Made by a program: the position numbers and the translations under genes. From Streptomyces sp. G44 (GTDB taxonomy: Bacteria; Actinomycetota; Actinomycetes; Streptomycetales; Streptomycetaceae), in the NCBI RefSeq assembly GCF_016905445.1, contig NZ_JAFEXF010000006.1, forward strand, positions 62,001 to 126,000: 64,000 nt of DNA, in the 5' to 3' direction. The notes beneath the pieces were generated by a model. The model was given only the letters and a program-made list of their open reading frames with translations. It was not told the DNA's origin and ran no database searches. The first letter of the stretch is position 1; the number at the start of each line of letters is the position of its first letter. Positions 8,516-16,645 of the stretch are shown here, piece by piece.

Positions 8516-9674
8516 CGTCGCCTCCGGGCAGCGCACCGCGGGCGGTGGCCGGCAGGAGCCGGTCCACGACCGCCTGCGGACCGGCTCCGCCGGCCGCCCA
8601 GGCCCGCTGCCGGGCCGCTCCGTCACCGCGGCGGGAGAGCCGGTCGAACAAGGCCACGACCTCGTCCAGGTCCCCGGCCTCCTCCAGCCTCGGCCGCAGG
8701 AGAGCCAGCACCTCTTCCGCCAGGGCTGCCACGGGCCGGTACTGGCCGGTGACCGGGTGGAAGCCCTTGCCGCTCCACCCGTCCCGGGCGGCCCGCCAGC
8801 ACGCGGCCCGCAGTACCTCCGCCTCCCAGACGGGTCCCGGGGTGCCCCGCTTCGCCAGGGTGGCGGCGGTGACGGTGAGCGCGCGCAGCAGAACGGCGAT
8901 CGCGACGGTGTCGTCGAGGTCCTGCTGCACGTCCATCGCGCGGATCTCCAGGGTGGGCACCCGCGGGTTGGACCGCAGGTCCCAGAACGGCGTTGCCGCG
9001 TCCAGCATGGCCTCGCTCTCCGTGAGGGCCGCGGCCAGCCGCTCGTACTCCTCCGACGTCGCCGCGTAGGGCGGCGGGCCCAGGCAGGGGAAACGGCTGC
9101 GGATGACCGACCGCCAGCTGGCGTAGCCGGTATCACTCCCCCGGTCGAACGGCGAGTTGGCGCTCAGCGCGATGAGCAGCGGCAGCCAGGGCCGCAGGTG
9201 GTTGGCCGTCCGCACCGCGAGCTCGCGGTCGGGCAGGTGGACGTGGACATGGAGGGCGCTGATGGCGAAGTCGTCCATCATGCTCCGGTACTGCGCCCGG
9301 CCCGCCCGGTAGCGCGGATGGTCGGCCACCAGTGCCGGCCCGGCCTCCTGCATCACCGCCGTACCCGACGCACACAGAGCAGCCCCCTCGGCACGAGCCG
9401 CCGTGACCAACGCTCCACGCACCCGTTGCAGGTCCCCGCGCAGCTCGTCCGCGGACCGGCACGGCGAGGTGCGCCCTTCGACCTGGCACAGGGAGAATTC
9501 CTTCGTCACCAGGTCACCCACGTCCACGGCGGCGCGGTCGGCCACCGCCGGTCCGGCCGGGAGGGGCAATCGGATGCGCGGGTCGACCAGGAAGAACTCC
9601 TCCTCCACCCCCACGGTGGATACGGCAAGGGAGGGGTCATAGGGCGGCGGGGATGTGTTCACGCTCCCCAGCAT
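8502..9674 (-). CDS. GCS2-type carboxylate-amine ligase (YbdK family)
   Basis: 390 residues from ATG 9674. It belongs to the glutamate-cysteine ligase family 2. The N-terminal signature VGVEEEFFLVD (about 22-32) and the central LHVHVHLPD and NSPFDRGSDTGYASWRS segments carry the ATP/substrate site. Such enzymes join an amino acid carboxylate to an amine using ATP; several are weak glutamate-cysteine ligases of unclear role. Actinobacteria make mycothiol rather than glutathione, so a specialised ligation is likelier. It converges on the dioxygenase gene. Confidence 0.88.
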   Translation of the reverse strand: MLGSVNTSPPPYDPSLAVSTVGVEEEFFLVDPRIRLPLPAGPAVADRAAVDVGDLVTKEFSLCQVEGRTSPCRSADELRGDLQRVRGALVTAARAEGAALCASGTAVMQEAGPALVADHPRYRAGRAQYRSMMDDFAISALHVHVHLPDRELAVRTANHLRPWLPLLIALSANSPFDRGSDTGYASWRSVIRSRFPCLGPPPYAATSEEYERLAAALTESEAMLDAATPFWDLRSNPRVPTLEIRAMDVQQDLDDTVAIAVLLRALTVTAATLAKRGTPGPVWEAEVLRAACWRAARDGWSGKGFHPVTGQYRPVAALAEEVLALLRPRLEEAGDLDEVVALFDRLSRRGDGAARQRAWAAGGAGPQAVVDRLLPATARGALPGGDVSGR

Positions 9675-9768
9675 CGCGGCAACACGGCCCCGGGGGGCGC
9701 ACCACACGCGAACAGGGAGCCACACCGGCCCATCCGCACCTCGCGCCGAGGTGCGAGGCGGTACGGGG

Positions 9769-10932
9769 TCAGTGGGGGACGGTGGCGGCCGGTGGAGTCC
9801 ACCGGCGGGTGGGCGGCACCGTGTTGGAGACGCCGTAGTCCTTCTTGAGGTGTTCGGGGATGGCGTAGTGCATGACGCGTCCGCGGGTGAGGGAGGAGAG
9901 TTCGAAAATGGTGGTGAGATGGCCGAGTCGGTCCAAGGCCCAGGCGCCGAAGGGCGAGCGGTCCTCGATGGTCTCCAGGACGCCGAGGAGGTGTGGGACG
10001 GCCTTGACGACGGTGTCCCATGAGGTGCGGGGCACCTGGAGCCAGTCGGCGCAGGTGTCGCCGACGAGGTGGCGGACGAGAGCCGAGATGATCGGGTCGA
10101 AGAAGGTTCCGGGTACGACCTCCTCGTAGAGGTCGATGAGCTGCCGGGTCAGGTGCGTTCCTTCTTCGGACGGGCCCATGTGCCGGATCATGTACAGGTC
10201 GAGGAACGCGCGGGCATCGTCGAGCGTCCTGGGAACGGCGTCCTGGTCGACGCCGAGCATGGCCCCGACCACACGCCAGGCGTAGAAATAGGCTTCCGCG
10301 CCCTGTGCCGACATGTGGATGCCGAGGCGGTGCAGGCTGTCCAGCACCAGCAGGGAGAAGAACATCTGCCCGCCGATCATGTCCTCCTGGCAGATCGGCG
10401 TGCCGAGCGCGGCGGTGTCCCACCGGTTCTCGCGTACGAGGTGGTGGCGGATGGAGGCGTGCAGGAGGCGGACCTTCTGCGCGGCGGGGATGAAGCGGCT
10501 GCCGGCCTCGAAGGCGTCGGGTCGCATCAGGTAGACGGTGAACTGGCCGGTCTCGGCCATCCGTTTGGAGGGGTACTTCAGCCCATGGGTGGCCGACAGG
10601 AGCTTGGCCACGTGCGGGACGACGTAGCAGGCGGGCATGGAGGCGAAGGACAGTGCGGTGGAGATGTGCACGTTGTTGTCGATGAAGAACAGCCGGGCCT
10701 TCTCCATCTCCCCCCAGTCGACCCAGGCCGGCGGGACGCTCGTGGCCCGGAGGTACTCCTTCGCGACATCGGGCAGCCCGTCCGGCAGCGGAGCGCCCGC
10801 GGTGGAGACATAGCGCATCAGGGTGTTGAACTTGCCCACCTCCCCGCGTTCGAAGAGTGTGGCGACGGTGGCGTCGGCGAGTTCGTCACCGGTCTGCCGC
10901 AGGGCGTCCATCGAGGCCTCGGTGTACGTCAT
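9769..10932 (-). CDS. latex-clearing-protein/MpaB-type heme oxygenase
   Basis: 387 residues from ATG 10932, with AAGGAG eight bases upstream. It belongs to the oxygenase MpaB/rubber oxygenase Lcp family (DUF2236), b-type heme enzymes that cleave polyisoprene in Lcp. All-helical pattern, with FFIDNNVHISTALSFASM, the KVRLLHASIRHHL helix carrying the expected heme-ligand His, and PICQEDMIGGQMFFSLLVLD. No signal peptide is seen, whereas rubber-degrading Lcps are exported, so an intracellular isoprenoid may be the substrate. It follows an isoprenyl diphosphate synthase gene by about 93 bases, supporting an isoprenoid role. Confidence 0.82.
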   Translation of the reverse strand: MTYTEASMDALRQTGDELADATVATLFERGEVGKFNTLMRYVSTAGAPLPDGLPDVAKEYLRATSVPPAWVDWGEMEKARLFFIDNNVHISTALSFASMPACYVVPHVAKLLSATHGLKYPSKRMAETGQFTVYLMRPDAFEAGSRFIPAAQKVRLLHASIRHHLVRENRWDTAALGTPICQEDMIGGQMFFSLLVLDSLHRLGIHMSAQGAEAYFYAWRVVGAMLGVDQDAVPRTLDDARAFLDLYMIRHMGPSEEGTHLTRQLIDLYEEVVPGTFFDPIISALVRHLVGDTCADWLQVPRTSWDTVVKAVPHLLGVLETIEDRSPFGAWALDRLGHLTTIFELSSLTRGRVMHYAIPEHLKKDYGVSNTVPPTRRWTPPAATVPH

Positions 10933-11025
10933 GGCAAAGCTCCTTGTCATCCACGCGAGGTGGCATACGGCAGGCGGGCGGGTCCGCTCGGGGCGGCGCG
11001 GATGTGTGCCGTTCGTGCGCGGGGG

Positions 11026-12081
11026 TCAGGACACGCGGACGGCGGCCGAGTGCGCCAGAGCGGCCAGGGCGGCGGCGGCATGTGCGGGTATGTCCAGCTC
11101 GTGGAGGGTGTCGAGGGCTTCTTCGACCCGAGCGGTGATCATGTTTTCGACGCGGTGGGGTGTCTTCAGCCGGCGCATCACCGCGCGTACCGCGTGCAAA
11201 CCGTCGTCGTCCAGGTCGCCTCGGCCCAACAGGGCCCGCAGCTGCTCACGGTCGGCGTCACCGGCCAGGCGCCAGGTCTCTGCCAGCAGAGCCGTGGGCC
11301 GGTGGCCGCGGACGTCATCGGCGTTGTCCTTGCCGGTGTGTTCCGGGTCTCCGAACAGGCCGAGCAGGTCGTCCCGCAACTGGAACGCCTCGCCCAGGGG
11401 CAGCCCGTAGGCGGAGTAGCCCTCGCGCAGCCGGGTATCGGCCCCGGCCAGGGCGCCGCCGATCAGCAAGGGCTGCTCGACGGTGTACTTGGCGGTCTTG
11501 TACCGGATCACCTTCAGTGACGCCGTGGTGTCCGGCTCGGCTCCGGTGCGCAGGATCTCCAGGCACTCGCCCGCGATCAGCTCGCGGGCCAGTACCGACC
11601 ACAGCGGGCGGGCCCGCGCCAGATACGCGGCGGGCAGGCCGCTGGTGGCGAACAGCTGTCCGGCCAGCCCCATCAGCAGATCCCCCACCAGCATCGCCAG
11701 CGACCTGGCGGCCGCTCCGGTGTGCGGGCGGTGGCGTACCGCGGCGCGCAACGCGACGTGCGCGGTGGGCCGGCCGTGCCGCAACGCGCTGTCGTCGATG
11801 AGGTCGTCGTGCACGACCGCGGCTGCGTGCACCAGTTCCATGGAGGCCGCCGCCCGCACCAGCGCGTCGCTGTCCGGCTGGCCCACCGCGCGCCAGCCCC
11901 AGTAACAGAACGCCGCCCGCAGTCGTTTGCCGTCCGCGACCGCGGCCTCCAGTTGGTCGGCCACCGGCCCCAAGGCCGGGTCGACGGCTGCGAACCGCTC
12001 GGCCTCCTGGGCGATGAACAGGCGCAGCACCTCGTCGACGCGGGTCTTGAACGCGGCCTGCTTCCACCGGTCAGGCGTCAT
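11026..12081 (-). CDS. polyprenyl (isoprenyl) diphosphate synthase
   Basis: 351 residues of the trans-isoprenyl diphosphate synthase family, condensing isopentenyl diphosphate with an allylic primer. The first Asp-rich motif is HDDLIDDSALRHGRPT (D92, D93, D96), and the second is FQLRDDLLGLFGD near 233-244, with GK following. The second motif is DDLLG, one Asp short of the classic DDxxD, as is common in bacterial homologues. Product length cannot be read safely. It starts inside the end of the small upstream gene (11-base overlap) and is followed by the Lcp-like oxygenase, giving a three-gene operon. Confidence 0.9.
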   Translation of the reverse strand: MTPDRWKQAAFKTRVDEVLRLFIAQEAERFAAVDPALGPVADQLEAAVADGKRLRAAFCYWGWRAVGQPDSDALVRAAASMELVHAAAVVHDDLIDDSALRHGRPTAHVALRAAVRHRPHTGAAARSLAMLVGDLLMGLAGQLFATSGLPAAYLARARPLWSVLARELIAGECLEILRTGAEPDTTASLKVIRYKTAKYTVEQPLLIGGALAGADTRLREGYSAYGLPLGEAFQLRDDLLGLFGDPEHTGKDNADDVRGHRPTALLAETWRLAGDADREQLRALLGRGDLDDDGLHAVRAVMRRLKTPHRVENMITARVEEALDTLHELDIPAHAAAALAALAHSAAVRVS

Positions 12082-12352
12082 CGCCGGCCCGCCGAGCCAG
12101 GGCGTGCCGGGCGAGGATCTCCAGCTGGGCCGGGGGCACAGCCGCGTACCGGTCCAGCACCAGTCTTCCGCGCGCCATCAGATCGTCCTGGGCCTGCGCC
12201 GCCAGCTCCGCGGCATCCCCGCGGCGCAGCAGGCCCCGCACCGCCCCCACAGCCGAACCCACCACGCTCACCGCCAGATCGGCCAGCCCGGCCACCACCA
12301 GGACCGCCTGCTCGTCCAGGCCCCCGCGCCCTTCCGCTGCCCCTTGCATCAC
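12071..12352 (-). CDS. small helical protein coupled to isoprenyl synthase
   Basis: 93 residues, acidic N-terminus, a hydrophobic Ala/Val/Gly-rich helix (about 15-42), then an Ala/Arg/Leu-rich helical part ending ILARHALARRAGDDA. The gene overlaps the isoprenyl synthase start by 11 bases, which together with consistent codon use supports it being real. Function unknown; a membrane-contact or regulatory partner of the synthase is conceivable. The start could be either of two adjacent ATGs (12352 or 12349); the upstream sequence gives only a weak ribosome-binding site. Confidence 0.6.
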   Translation of the reverse strand: MMQGAAEGRGGLDEQAVLVVAGLADLAVSVVGSAVGAVRGLLRRGDAAELAAQAQDDLMARGRLVLDRYAAVPPAQLEILARHALARRAGDDA

Positions 12353-12513
12353 GCCACCCCCACGCCAGCACCCGCGGACGGCGCCGGTCGCACGCCGTTC
12401 CTCCCAGCATCACGACACCCCGGGCATAGAAGCGGAGGAAATCACGATCGAGTGATCACATCGCTCGCACGTACGGATAATCACCTGTGGCGGCCCGGAC
12501 GTCGGAGCCTGCC

Positions 12514-13254
12514 TCAGGTCGGCTTGCGCCATACGGAGACGTGCTTCGCGGAGTCCTGGGTGAACGGGGCCTCGTCCCAGTCCGCGACGCGACGTTCCAG
12601 CTCGAGTCCGGCGATCCGTGCCATCAGGTCGAGCTCTGCCGGCCAGGCGTACCGATGCCGGGAGGTGGCACGGCGGTAGCGGCCGTCCTCGCCGTCACGG
12701 GTGAAATGGTGCGAGACGAGCACCTGCCGGACCAGGTCGAAGGTGTCGAAGCCGAGGTGCTGCTCGGAGACGTCGAACGGCACCGCGACCTGGCCGGGCG
12801 GCAGGAGCCGCAGCGGCGGCACCCCCAGCTCGATGACGAATCGGCCGCCGGGCCTCAGATGCCGTGCGGCGTTGCGGAAGCACTCGACCTGCTCGTCCTG
12901 GGTGAGCAGGTTCGTGATGGTGTTGTAGACGAGATAGACGAGGGTGAACTCGCCGGGAACGACGGTGGTGGCCATGTCCCCGATGACCACCGGGAGCATG
13001 TCCTCGTCGATCTTTCGCCGCAGCACCGCCGCCATGTGCTCGGACAGTTCGATGCCCACTACCGGCACGCCGCGTTCACGGAGCGGGACTCCCACGCGTC
13101 CGGTTCCGATGGCGAACTCCAGCGCCCGGCCTCCTCCGGCGAGTTCGGCCAGGAAGGCGAGGGTCGGCCCGAGGACGGCGGCCGACGAGGCTTCGGTCTC
13201 CTCGGCGTCGTAGCGGTCGGCGGTCGCACGGGTCCACAGTTCGCTGCTCGTCAC
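12514..13254 (-). CDS. class I SAM-dependent methyltransferase
   Basis: 246 residues with a Rossmann methyltransferase fold. Motif I is ALEFAIGTGRVGVPL (about 44-58), the motif II acidic residue is VVGIELSEHM, then GDMATT (motif III region) and TLVYLVYNTITNLL (motif IV), and LRPGGRFVIELGVP. The sequence after residue 150 is beta-rich and probably shapes the acceptor site. Acceptor unknown. It precedes no obvious biosynthetic partner; the MFS gene upstream on the same strand is about 95 bases away. Confidence 0.85.
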   Translation of the reverse strand: MTSSELWTRATADRYDAEETEASSAAVLGPTLAFLAELAGGGRALEFAIGTGRVGVPLRERGVPVVGIELSEHMAAVLRRKIDEDMLPVVIGDMATTVVPGEFTLVYLVYNTITNLLTQDEQVECFRNAARHLRPGGRFVIELGVPPLRLLPPGQVAVPFDVSEQHLGFDTFDLVRQVLVSHHFTRDGEDGRYRRATSRHRYAWPAELDLMARIAGLELERRVADWDEAPFTQDSAKHVSVWRKPT

Positions 13255-13350
13255 GGACGGACACTTTGCCGGGTGCCGAGGGGTGCTGTCGACGCATTTG
13301 CGTTCTCGGCGGCGCGGCGCGTACGGCCGTACGAAAGCCTACGGCCGCGG

Positions 13351-14562
13351 TCAGGTCCGGCGCGCTTTGCCGGCCCCGGTCGCAGGTACCGGCCGCCGCA
13401 GCAAGTAGACGCCCGCGGCCGACACCAGAAGCGTCATGCAGGCGATGAACACCAGCCCGGCGCCCTCCAGACCCATCGGGCCCGCCAGGAGCCCGACGCC
13501 GATGACCGGCAGCGAGATGCCCGCGTAGGCCACCACGAACAGGGTCGAGATCACAGCCGCCCGCCGGTTCGCCTCGGACGCCTGGGCCACCGCGGCCAGC
13601 GATCCGCGGAACGCCAGTCCGTGCCCGATGCCGCCGACGAGCGCGCTCAGCACGACCAGCGGCAGCAGCTCCCACCACAACGCGCCCGCCAGCAGTGCCA
13701 GCCCGGCGAGGAGCGCGGCGCAGCCCAGCGGCAGTGAGCGGGTCGACCCGACCCGCCCGACCACCAGTTGACCGGCGGTCGAGGCGAAGAAGGCCAGCGC
13801 GACGACCGCCCCGCTCAGCGCGCGGTCGTGCACGTTCAGCGACTGGGCGAGGAAGGAGGGGCTGACCGACGTGAACACGCCGAACAGGGCGAACCCCACG
13901 AAGGTGGCGGCCGCCGCCGGTCCGAAGACCGCCCGGACCCGCGGCGGCAGGCCGGGCCGCTGCGGCCGTACGGTGCTCAGCGGCCGCCGCTCCCCCACGG
14001 TCTCCGGAAGCCGCAGCAGGACAGCGGCCGAGCAGGCCACCAGGGCGAGATGGACGGCGAACGGCAGGTGCAGCGGCCAGTCCGCGTACTGGGCGAACAC
14101 CCCGGCGAGCAGCGGGCCGCAGCCGAGCCCGCCCATGTTCGCGGCGGTGGCCAGGAACGTGGCGCGTGCGCCGCCGCCGGGCGGCGCCAGCTCCATCACG
14201 TACGCCGTGGCGGCCCCGGTGAACAGGCCCGCGGACAGCCCCGACAGCAGCCGCCCCGCATACAGCCAGCCCAGCGAGGTGGCGGACAGGAAGCAGACGG
14301 CGCTCGACGCCGCGCATGCCAGGCCCCACAGGAGGACGGGCCGCCTGCCCACGGTGTCCGAGGCGTTGCCCGCCAGCAGCAGTACGCCGATGACCCCGAC
14401 CGCGTAGACGGCGTACACGACGGTGACCGTGAGTTCGGAGAAGTCGAACTTCTGCTGGTAGAGGCCGTAGAGGGGGGTCGGCAGCGTCGTACCTGCCATG
14501 CATACGGCGAACACCGCCCCGCTGAGCAGGCTCTGGCGCCGGCCTCGCAGTTCACCGTCCAT
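13351..14562 (-). CDS. MFS transporter, 12-TM
   Basis: 403 residues from ATG 14562, about twelve hydrophobic segments. The loop 2-3 motif GNASDTVGRRPVLLWG matches motif A of the major facilitator superfamily, and LLSGLSAGLFTGAATAYVMEL is the motif C-like segment of drug:H+ antiporters. Likely a proton-driven efflux pump; substrate unknown. It is divergent from the SIR2 gene, sharing a 151-base intergenic region. Confidence 0.85.
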   Translation of the reverse strand: MDGELRGRRQSLLSGAVFAVCMAGTTLPTPLYGLYQQKFDFSELTVTVVYAVYAVGVIGVLLLAGNASDTVGRRPVLLWGLACAASSAVCFLSATSLGWLYAGRLLSGLSAGLFTGAATAYVMELAPPGGGARATFLATAANMGGLGCGPLLAGVFAQYADWPLHLPFAVHLALVACSAAVLLRLPETVGERRPLSTVRPQRPGLPPRVRAVFGPAAAATFVGFALFGVFTSVSPSFLAQSLNVHDRALSGAVVALAFFASTAGQLVVGRVGSTRSLPLGCAALLAGLALLAGALWWELLPLVVLSALVGGIGHGLAFRGSLAAVAQASEANRRAAVISTLFVVAYAGISLPVIGVGLLAGPMGLEGAGLVFIACMTLLVSAAGVYLLRRPVPATGAGKARRT

Positions 14563-14713
14563 ACCGCCGACGGTAACCGCACGCTCCGTTGCTCGCGGCG
14601 CGGTGCGCGGCCGTCCGGGGTGGCCTTCCGTGGGTCGCTTCCGGCGCCGCCCCGGCCGTGTCCGGACACAGGCCGAGAGGCATTCCCGCCGCCCGCGACG
14701 CACAGTGGATGGC

Positions 14714-16574
14714 ATGACGGACGACGACAGGCCGGCTGCGGCGGCGGCGCTGCGCGGTCTCGACCCGATGGTCTCGCTCGCCATGTGCGTGCAGGCCGGG
14801 CCCGGTGTCTACGCACTGCTGCTGGGTGCGGGCGTGTCGCGGGACGCCGGTGTGCCCACCGGGTGGGAGATCGTCTCGGATCTGGTGCGCCGGGCCGCCG
14901 TGGCGCGGGGCGCGGACGAGGAGCTGGCCGTCGCCGATCCGGAGTCCTGGTGGGCCCGTCACGGGGACGGGGGGCCGCTCGGCTACTCCGCCCTGCTGGA
15001 GGCGCTGGGCGACACCCCCGCCGCCCGGCACAAGCTGCTGCGCGGCTACTTCGAGCCGGATGCCGAGGACCGTGAGGCGGGGCGCAAGCGGCCCGGGGCG
15101 GCGCATCACGCGGCGGCCCGGCTCGTGGCGCGTGGCTCGGTGCGCGTGGTGCTGACCACGAATTTCGACCGGCTCACCGAACAGGCGTTGGCAGCAGCGG
15201 GGGTGCAGCCGCAGGTCATCCACAGTCCCGCCGGCCTCCGCGGGATGACGCCGCTGGCACACGCCAGGGCCACGGTCGTCAAGCTGCACGGCGACCTGAC
15301 CGACCTGGAGGCCCGCAACACCGAGCGTGAGCTGGAGCAGTACCCGGCGGCCTGGGCAGGTCTCGTGGACCAGGTCCTCGACGAGTACGGACTGATCGTG
15401 TGCGGTTGGTCGGCCCAGTGGGACCACGCGCTGGTCGGCTGTTTCGATCGCCGTGCCGCGCGCCGCTACCCCGTGTTCTGGGCCTCCCCGCACCGTCCGC
15501 GGGGCAAGGCCGCGGAACTCGTCGCCCGGCATGGCGCCGTGGTGGTCCAGGGCCCGACGGCGGCGGAGTTCTTCCCCGGTCTCCTGGCGCGGCTGGAGGC
15601 CCTGGACCACCTGTCGGCGCCGCCGCCGACCCGTGAGCTGTCCGTGGCCCGCCTCAAGCGCGCCCTGCCCGACCCCGTGCGCCGCATCGACCTGCACGAG
15701 CTGCTGGACGCCGAGGCGACGCGGGTCGTGGAACGCCTCACGGACAGCGGCCGGTACCCGCCCGGCGAGCACACGCCGGATCCGGACGCGTACCGGGAGA
15801 GGCTGGAGAGGTACCGGAGCGACTGCGAGACGCTGCTGCACCTGCTGGCCGTGGGCGTGTTCCACGACGAGGCCGGGGTGCACGCGCGGGTGTGGGTGCG
15901 GGTGCTGCAACGGCTGTTGAACGTCCCCGGGGACGGGCGTGAACAGCGGGGTCCCGGGCTGCGTCACTACCCGGCCCTGCTGGCCCTGGCCGCCGCCGGC
16001 AGCGCCGCCGTACTGGCCGACCGCGACGACCTGCTCGGCCGCCTGCTGCTCGAACCGGTCCAGGCACATCCCCGCCCGTCACGGCCGGGCTCCGGCCGGT
16101 CCGCCGCAGAGCCGAAGCCCGCCGTGCTGGCCCTGTGCCCGGCGGACATCCTCGGCTCCGGTGAGCGCGTCAACGCCTTCCTGGACGTGCCGCATCCACC
16201 GTCGCTCGTCCAGGCGGCGCCCAGCACGTGGCTGCGCCGGCGGCTGCGGGACGTGCTCGCCGAACCGGGCGCCGACGGCGACCGCGCGATCTCCGACGCT
16301 TTCGACACCTACGAGTACGTGACCGCGCTGCTTCAGGCCGACCTGGCGGAGATGCCCGAGACCGTGGGGGAGTTCACTCTTGCCGACCGGTGGGACGGCG
16401 AGGGGCGGCTGCGGGTGGCCGCCCGGGTGCAGGCCCGCTTCTCCGACGCCTGGCCCATGCTCGGCAGCGGCGCGTTCCACGGCGAGGTCCAGCGGGCCCA
16501 CACGGCCGCGGCCGTCGTCGACGTCCTGTGCGCCGAGCGCTACGTGGAGACGGTGGGGCGTCAGCCGTTCCGAT

Positions 16575-16576
<2 letters not shown>
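14714..16576 (+). CDS. SIR2-domain protein (probable NAD-consuming, defence-like)
   Basis: 620 residues from ATG 14714. Residues about 30-270 form a SIR2-like NAD-binding domain: LLLGAGVSRDAGVPTGWEI (GAGxS loop), LTTNFDRLTEQAL, VKLHGDLTD with the expected catalytic His, and VCGWSAQWD. The remaining 350 residues are helical with no named domain, perhaps a sensor. This combination is known from bacterial antiphage SIR2 NADases, which deplete NAD on infection, so abortive defence is a reasonable inference, not proven. The gene ends in a run of GACAGC repeats and converges on a NACHT NTPase gene. No helicase or Argonaute partner is adjacent. Confidence 0.8.
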
Positions 16577-16607
<31 letters not shown>

Positions 16608-16645
16608 GTGAACGGGGAGCGCCGGCGCGAGACGCGGGCGGGCCG

